This document shows positions 7,965 to 12,753 of a stretch of 12,753 nucleotides of DNA, piece by piece (the stretch's first letter is position 1; the number at the start of each line of letters is the position of its first letter). Where the stretch lies: contig JNET01028501.1 in the NCBI GenBank assembly GCA_000697455.1, positions 1 to 12,753 of the forward strand. Direction: 5' to 3'. Under the pieces are notes generated by a model, which saw only the letters and a list, made by a program, of their open reading frames with translations, was not told the origin of the DNA and searched no databases. This stretch comes from Basidiobolus heterosporus B8920. Taxonomy: Eukaryota > Basidiobolomycota > Basidiobolomycetes > Basidiobolales > Basidiobolaceae. A program made the position numbers and the translations under genes.

Positions 7965-9159
7965 ATGCCATCCGCCCAGCCCCCTTCTGCATTTTCCGAG
8001 TATCGCTCCTCGAAAAAATATCCCCTCAAAAGTAGTTCGCCGCCTACCGTACCGACCATGGACAGAGTAAAACGTTCCGAATCTAATACCAACGACAAAC
8101 ACTTTAGAACTCAGAGAGGCGTCGACCCCAAACCAACACTCCATACGTCCGAAGACAAGCCAAATGATTTCTTTACTTCCACGTATAGTTGGCCTATTTT
8201 CTTTGCAATCTTACCCCCAGTCGTGTCAGTATTTCACGGGGATGCTAGAGCTTGGAGCGACCTGATGTTACTTGCTTTGATTGGTTTTTACCTGTTCCTT
8301 GTGATTAAAGGTAAGTCCTTGCCTTGTTCAGTCCAAACATGGTTCACGTGAGTGACTTATTTCTATAGTTCCCTGGGAGCTCTACTTTGCTGCACGCAAG
8401 CGTCGAGTCAGCCGGAACATCCAGATCGGTCAACCTGGAAACGCCGCACAAGAAGCTATTCGCTCAGAGGCAGTTGATAGATTGCATCGTCAAGAACAAC
8501 TCTCGCTATTACTAGTATTGGTCTCACCTATCTTAGGGGGCTACCTTCTGCAGATATCACGGCGGTTCCTGTCCGATTACGATAAATACTTCTCTCAGCT
8601 GAATATTATGATATTTATCTTCGCTGCAGGAATCAAACCCGTTTCTCACATGATTGGTCTGGTCAAGAACCGGGCTATGCATCTGCAAGAAGAGATCCAT
8701 TACCCTAATAGCCAGGTGGAGGAGTTACGCACTCGCCTGGAGAGTTTAGAGAGCGAGCTCCAGCAACTACGTACAGCCTTGGCCACCAAATCAGAGATTG
8801 GCGAGTACAGACAGGACATGCAGCCGGCATTACTCGAGCTCACAAAATGGTTTCAAAAGTTTGAGCTACGTGAGCAGATATCAAAGAAGCAACAGACCAC
8901 CAAGTTGGATGAGCTAGAATTACGTTTGAGTAAAATCGAACTGAATGTGGCCAACGTTCAAGGAACAGATGAGCTAAAAAGGAAAAACACATTGATCTGG
9001 TTGGTGGAACTGATATCAAGAGTGATGTGGCTGCCCTTGAATGTGCTTGTGTTTTTTTTACGCTGCTTCAACTACCTCATACCATACCGACTACTCCAGC
9101 ACGCAGAGACACCGTCAATTGGGAAACGCAAAACCAAAATCACCAACCATGATTACTAA
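7965..9159 (+). CDS. Unrecognised multi-pass membrane protein with a central coiled coil
   Basis: Two exons, 7965-8310 and 8369-9159, joined over a 58-base intron (GTAAGT..ATAG), give 378 residues. I do not recognise the family. Residues 1-70 are polar and Ser/Pro/Lys-rich and look disordered. Hydrophobic segments lie at about 76-91, 98-114, 160-178, 193-213 and 325-355, with a basic stretch after PWELYFAARKRR (117-128). Residues of about 220-310 are a Leu/Glu/Gln heptad-rich coiled coil (VEELRTRLESLESELQQL). The last hydrophobic block is rich in Trp, Phe and Tyr and is followed by a basic tail, IGKRKTKITNHDY. This layout fits a membrane-anchored tether or organelle-shaping protein, possibly of the ER or nuclear envelope, but that is inference from architecture alone. 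The start is supported by the TATA box and the CACCATG context. The exon junction, the long open second exon (791 bases) and the good codon run make it a real gene. Confidence 0.85.
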
Positions 9160-9272
9160 CATTCGTACTCTGAGAGTATAGGTGGTAGTAGTCTGCCATT
9201 CATTCCATGTAACTATCAGGACCAACTACCAGGCGCATGGTTTCAAATGTTACTTTACTTTCTTCAATGTAG

Positions 9273-9278
9273 AATAAA
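9273..9278 (+). terminator. Possible poly(A) signal AATAAA for the membrane protein gene
   Basis: AATAAA lies 114 bases past the stop codon at 9157-9159 and before the tandem repeats, a reasonable 3' UTR length for a fungal gene. Confidence 0.45.
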
Positions 9279-9320
9279 TTCACTTCTTCCCCTACTTCTA
9301 GAACATGAGAATGATTTGAA

Positions 9321-9392
9321 ATAAGTGATGCACAATGTACGACTGAGTGATATGAGATAAGTGATGCACAATGTACGACTGAGTGATATGAG
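9321..9392. repeat. Perfect tandem duplication of a 36-base unit
   Basis: The unit starting ATAAGTGATGCACAATGTAC and ending GAGTGATATGAG occurs at 9321-9356 and again, base for base, at 9357-9392. The lack of any difference suggests a recent duplication or a sequence kept uniform by slippage. It lies in the 3' flank of flavocytochrome b2. Confidence 0.95.
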
Positions 9393-9399
9393 ATATAGG

Positions 9400-9427
9400 C
9401 AAGTAGGTACAACCAAGTAGGTACAAC
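9400..9427. repeat. Perfect tandem duplication of a 14-base unit
   Basis: CAAGTAGGTACAAC occurs twice in a row, at 9400-9413 and 9414-9427, seven bases after the 36-base duplication. It is about 36 bases past the flavocytochrome b2 stop codon, so probably inside that gene's 3' UTR. Confidence 0.95.
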
Positions 9428-9462
9428 GTTCAAAATGGACATAATATAAAATGATGCGGAAT

Positions 9463-11004
9463 TTACAGCTTGGATTGTCTGGGTAGCATCTTCTCATAGA
9501 CCCCTGCAGAGAGGTAATCTCGTGGGACTGCGGCGATATGGTTCCCAAGATTGCTGATGTCGACCATGTTGGGTGTGATTTGGTCAATCGAGGTAACACC
9601 CATCAAACGCATGACCATCTCAAACTCATCTTTAAGTAACTGGATAACTCGCTCAACACCAGCCTCCCCGTATGTGGACATGGCATAGAGCGTTGGACGT
9701 CCCAATCCAACGGCCTTGGCACCTAGTGCAATAGCCTTAAATATATCTGAGCCACGGCGGATGCCTCCATCGATATAAACCTCGAACTTGTTGAGGTCGG
9801 CACCAGCTGCCTTCAACGCAGCTATAGCAGATGGAAGAATCTCAATTGCAGATGGACAAGTATCTAATTGACGGCCGCCATGGTTGGAGAGGACGATACC
9901 TTCGCAGCCATGCTCCCACGCGAGTACTGCATCCTCAGCTGACTGGACACCCTTGAGAACGATGGGCATCTTGGTAATGGACTTGAACCATTTGATATCC
10001 TTCCAGCAGAGCCCAGGGTCGATGAACTTAGATATGGCTCTTGCAGCTCCCTCATCGCGTGTTTTCAGATCCTTGTCGTCCTGCATATCAGGTGGGTTGA
10101 TGACAAACTTTTGTCTCATGTCCTTTTCTCTACGACCTAGCTGAGGGGCATCCACAGTGATAAATAATGCCTTGCATCCCTTGGCTTCAGCAGTACGAAC
10201 TATTTGTTCCGAGATCTTGCGATCTGAATTCACGTAAAGCTGGTAGAATAGGATTTGACCCACGACCGAGGCGTTGACCATCTCATCTAGTGAACATGAG
10301 GCCAGTGTGGGGAGTAGCTGAATGACGTTTTGTTGATGGGCCGCTCTGGTTAGCACAACTTCACCTTCGGGATGACCAAGTTTTCCTAACAAAAAACATC
10401 AATCAATATGATTGTGCATAGAATAGCGTACATATGTTTTCAAACCTAGTGCACAAGAGGTGATGTAGAGTGGGAAGGAGGTATCATAGCCGAGCAATTT
10501 CGTGCTAAAATCCACATGAGTGACGTTTACCATAACACGGGGTTTCAACCAAATACGATGGAAGGCATTGTGGTTTTCCCGTAGAGTGATTTCATCGTCA
10601 GCACCTGAGGAGTAATAGGCCCAAGCATCGGGTCGCAGGACTTGCTTTGCAACTGCTTCAAAGTCATGCAGATTTAGCATTTCAGAGATATGAGGCTTGT
10701 TTTGGATAGCAAGTCGACGTGCCTTCTCCTCTGTGGTCTCTTCCTTCTTTTCAGCAACGATTGTGGAAGCATCAACCTCACCGAGACATACTTCGGGAGG
10801 AAGATATTTGGCAATAATGTCCTTAGGATGAATGGGGTCAAAAGCTTCGGTTGCGTCCTTACCAGCATACTTCAAAAGAATCTTTTTACCACCCGGATGC
10901 TCATCAAGGAAGTTGGTAAGGTCGTAAACCTTGCCGTGGATGATCATCCAGCAAGATTTTGGGGTGTTGTGCTTGGCAACCTCTAAGGCAGAAGTGAGTT
11001 TCAT
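9463..11004 (-). CDS. CYB2: Flavocytochrome b2-type L-lactate/2-hydroxyacid dehydrogenase with C-terminal SKL
   Basis: FMN enzyme fused to a cytochrome b5 domain, by family oxidising L-lactate or a related 2-hydroxyacid to the 2-oxoacid. Two exons, 11004-10446 and 10385-9463, give 493 residues; the 60-base intron has an unusual donor (GTTTGA) but its removal restores the conserved SCALGKLGHP block. The cytochrome b5 domain fills residues 3-75, with heme ligands H36 (EHPGG) and H59 (DPIHP). The FMN barrel runs from about 107 to 480, with the Tyr pair 130/131 (AWAYYSSGADDE), Y234 (FYQLY), D265 (TVDAP), K331 (VLKG), and H355 and R358 (LSNHGGRQ). All expected catalytic positions are present. Yeast CYB2 is 591 residues with an 80-residue mitochondrial presequence; here the protein begins directly at the heme domain. 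An in-frame stop lies four codons upstream (TGA ACA CTT ACC ATG), and no splice acceptor lies between it and the ATG. The C-terminus is PRQSKL, a canonical PTS1, so a peroxisomal location is likely. The exact substrate is not readable. Confidence 0.93.
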
Positions 11005-11265
11005 GGTAAGTGTTCAAAAACAAAGAGAACAGTTAGTCCACAGAAAGGAAGAAAATGAGCGGGGAGATTGAATTAGCATGAGATTAGCATTACCCCATAT
11101 TTATTGACCTGCTGTCAGCTTTTGGATCGTGACTGTCTACCGAATTTCTATTATGAATCAATTTATCGAGTGGCTACCTGATCCTTCGTTAGTTTTTGGG
11201 AACCACAAACGCATCTCCTGTCAGATGATTTAATTATCGGCAAATCGACGATGGCTCTGCTGATT

Positions 11266-11295
11266 GCCATTATTTGCCATTATCAGCCATTATTA
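11266..11295. repeat. Three tandem 10-base units, GCCATTATNN
   Basis: GCCATTATTT, GCCATTATCA and GCCATTATTA follow each other, with a partial fourth GCCATAA at 11301. The cluster lies about 260-290 bases upstream of the flavocytochrome b2 start codon and could be a regulatory site array or a short tandem duplication. Confidence 0.75.
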
Positions 11296-11766
11296 ATATA
11301 GCCATAACGCTACACCAGCAAGCCCCCGGCCTCCACTGAATATATCTAGATCTACTTTTCGCCATTGGTTTCTCACACTTCTGCACCTTTCAGCCATGAT
11401 TGTTTTGCATCGAGGGGAGCAGCGAGTCAAAGTCTCAGGTCAACGTAATTGCCGGGTGAGAATCTCAAGTCGAACAATTACATCAAATATTTAACCGATA
11501 AGCTACTCTCTAGCCCTTTATTTGATGATCGATAGGTGCTGTGATTCGTCACTCCCAAGCTAGATTCCTGGGTGAGACAACCCTATCACATCGGACCGAG
11601 TCGCAGGCATTTCCTACTGCTGGGCCTCAGCGGGACGAGAATATCTCACGGGGAAAGTGGGAAAAGTGGGAACAGAGGACGAATGACTTGTGGATGGTCC
11701 AGCCTAATTTAATGCCTCGTTTAATGAGCCTAGTTTTAATATTGTATCACTTCTATTTTTGGATAA

Positions 11767-11781
11767 AGTGATATGAGATAT
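11767..11781. repeat. 15-base sequence identical to one at 9382-9396
   Basis: AGTGATATGAGATAT here is identical to positions 9382-9396. A 14-base version is at 9346-9359 in the other copy of the 36-base duplication. Both sites lie just downstream of the stop codons of minus-strand genes (13-28 bases after the Ap4A phosphorylase stop, 66-81 after flavocytochrome b2). Confidence 0.8.
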
Positions 11782-11785
11782 CATG

Positions 11786-11791
11786 TTTATT
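11786..11791 (-). terminator. Possible poly(A) signal AATAAA for the Ap4A phosphorylase
   Basis: On the minus strand AATAAA begins three bases past the stop codon. If used, it gives a very short 3' UTR that ends near the shared 15-base sequence at 11767-11781. Confidence 0.4.
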
Positions 11792-11794
11792 TGT

Positions 11795-12753
11795 TTACAA
11801 AGTAGGTAGAGGCTCTGATTGCACTGGTTTGGCCTTAGGCAAAGGATAACCAAGAGAGGATAATAGGCGCAAGTATCCTATTCTCTTGACAAGGTCCAAG
11901 TCTTCCTGGGATCTGACAAGTAGCATTCCTGCGAAGCCCAATGAGTTGACTGAGATTTGTCCGAACTTCTCTTCCTTACGCGGAACAATCAACATCCAGG
12001 AGGAGGTAACCAATAGGTTATACGACACCGAACCTTGCAGATGAACACCTTCGCCCAAATGGTATTTGGTGACTTCTTCGAAAATAGAATCTAAGAGATC
12101 AGAGTAAAGGTCAACTAGATAGTCCCCGATAGCTTCAGCATTTCCCAACTCCTTGATTTTCTCTTGGTCAAAGAGAACCGCATAGTGCAGGAATGGAAGG
12201 CCTGGGAGTTGGCCGGTTTTCCCTATCAATAGAACATCAAGTCAGCAGATTTCTCATCGGCACGTCTCTCTCAAACGTGATTTACCTGGGGTCAACTTAG
12301 CATCTTGGAAGAATTGATTGACGGGTGGAGTCTCGAGCTTTTCTAAGGGGATGACTTGCATATGTTTATGGGGTTGGCTATATGAAATGATCACATAAGT
12401 CAAGAGAGTTTGGCCTTCAAAGTACGAACAGGCCTTACCTAGCACCAGACATGGATCCGCAATTGTAAAAGCCCAGGGTCTTTTCCTTGTGAACACCAGT
12501 CATAGTTTTCCAAAGTGCAGCGAAATCGACAGGGTTGAGAGGGAGAGACTGGCGCTCAAATTCTATATCCAGGAAAGTTTTAGAGAATTCAGACCGCCTA
12601 CAAGTTGAAAGATGTTTCTTTACCTTTGGTGACGACTAAAAGATGTCCGGGTACCACACAATATTTGTTCAACAATATCACATGTTCCTCTAAATCAGCC
12701 ACAAATAAATCTTGGTTATATGGAAGGAATGGGTTGGAAGGTGCCGCAGATTT
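11795..12753 (-). CDS. APA2: Ap4A phosphorylase / ATP adenylyltransferase (N-terminus off the right edge)
   Basis: Phosphorolytic enzyme of the HIT/GalT superfamily that splits diadenosine tetraphosphate into ADP and ATP. Visible minus-strand exons are 12753-12624, 12562-12439, 12377-12286 and 12222-11795, joined over introns of 61, 61 and 63 bases, giving the last 257 residues of a family usually a little over 300. The first visible exon reads NPFLPYNQDLFV and LLNKYCVVPGHLLVVTK, the typical N-terminal domain. The nucleotide-binding and catalytic motif is SGASQPHKHMQVIP, with the H-K-H-M-Q triad-like core; a splice junction divides its first Ser codon. The C-terminal half carries YNLLVTSSWMLIVPR and ISVNSLGFAGMLLVR, diagnostic of the ATP_transf C-terminal domain. 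It ends KAKPVQSEPLPTL. Whether it is closer to APA1 or APA2 cannot be decided from this part, so the symbol marks the family. About 60 N-terminal residues lie outside the window. Confidence 0.92.

Larger units (their letters stand above)
9160..9462. other. Convergent 3' flank between the membrane protein gene and flavocytochrome b2
   Basis: This 303-base stretch separates two stop codons. Just past the plus-strand stop is a small palindrome, TACTCT-G-AGAGTA (9166-9178). It then holds a poly(A) signal and two tandem duplications (listed separately). ORFs that cross the duplications repeat the same peptide and show no sign of selection, so I see no gene here. Confidence 0.6.
11005..11794. other. 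Intergenic region: flavocytochrome b2 promoter and Ap4A phosphorylase 3' flank
   Basis: About 790 bases with no convincing gene. Nearest the flavocytochrome b2 start there is a TTAGCAT pair (about 11073-11090) and an AATAAATAT TATA-like element on the minus strand (about 11096-11106). Further up is the 10-base triple repeat at 11266-11295. A G-rich run with three GGG tracts spaced 5-6 bases apart sits at 11650-11670. Weak plus-strand ORFs at 11396-11494 and 11541-11771 are not supported as genes. Confidence 0.6.

Noticed and set aside
8482-9159. Separate 225-codon gene starting inside the membrane protein
   Set aside because: It starts at TTG and is simply part of exon 2. The junction 8310/8369 with a GTAAGT donor and an ATAG acceptor joins it in frame to the upstream exon.
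9200-9599. Minus-strand ORFs crossing the tandem repeats
   Set aside because: They exist because the 36-base unit is a multiple of three and repeats the same peptide. One of them overlaps the true flavocytochrome b2 frame.
11396-11494. Small plus-strand ORF of 32 codons (MIVLHRGEQR...) with a GTGAGA donor-like site
   Set aside because: Splicing from that donor to the nearest acceptor (ATAG before 11536) runs straight into a stop, and the peptide resembles nothing I know. Chance ORF is the simpler reading.
11650-11670. G-quadruplex
   Set aside because: Only three runs of three or more G are present, with a fourth run of two; not enough for a canonical four-tract quadruplex.
11541-11771. Plus-strand ORF of 76 codons
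   Set aside because: It begins at GTG, has no upstream ATG in frame, no recognisable domain and no splice combination that joins it cleanly to the small ORF at 11396-11494. It overlaps the expected 3' flank of the Ap4A phosphorylase.

Overview
The window looks like compact nuclear DNA of a fungus. It holds seven conserved or plausible protein genes, packed closely and on both strands. They are interrupted by 23 recognisable short introns, nearly all of 56-80 bases with GT..AG borders. The gene set (NOT4, IND1, a fungal-type Rheb, flavocytochrome b2, Ap4A phosphorylase) fits a fungus. The high intron density and the presence of IND1, a complex I assembly factor missing from budding yeast, argue against Saccharomycetes. 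An early-diverging or otherwise intron-rich fungus is likely, but the phylum cannot be fixed from this sequence alone.

Layout: 1-3133 (-) is NOT4/MOT2, the RING ubiquitin ligase of the CCR4-NOT complex, with its C-terminus beyond the left edge. 3134-3979 is non-coding apart from weak small ORFs. 3980-4533 (-) is a small basic/acidic protein with an RLGLGAKF motif, probably the DUF3245 family. 4534-4834 is a divergent promoter. 4835-6164 (+) is IND1/NUBPL, the mitochondrial P-loop Fe-S carrier for complex I, in seven exons. 6290-7140 (-) is a Rheb GTPase in five exons, tail to tail with IND1. 7141-7964 is a gene-free interval with a strongly G-skewed stretch, an 11-base triple repeat, a bulged inverted repeat and a TATA box. 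7965-9159 (+) is an unrecognised membrane/coiled-coil protein. 9160-9462 holds two kinds of perfect tandem duplication between convergent gene ends. 9463-11004 (-) is a flavocytochrome b2-type 2-hydroxyacid dehydrogenase. 11005-11794 is non-coding with a 10-base triple repeat. 11795-12753 (-) is the C-terminal four-fifths or so of an Ap4A phosphorylase (APA1/APA2 type), cut by the right edge.

The genes are housekeeping functions (mRNA turnover and protein quality control, complex I assembly, TORC1 signalling, lactate/2-hydroxyacid oxidation, dinucleoside polyphosphate breakdown) and do not form an obvious pathway cluster. I saw no transposon, virus fossil, CRISPR array, tRNA or rRNA. The most interesting single observation is that the flavocytochrome b2 homologue lacks a mitochondrial presequence and ends in -SKL, a canonical peroxisomal import signal. 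Also notable are a CIIL prenylation box on Rheb, a 15-base identical sequence shared by the 3' flanks of two neighbouring minus-strand genes, and the structured repeats in the intergenic DNA. I do not see evidence for a wholly new biological system.
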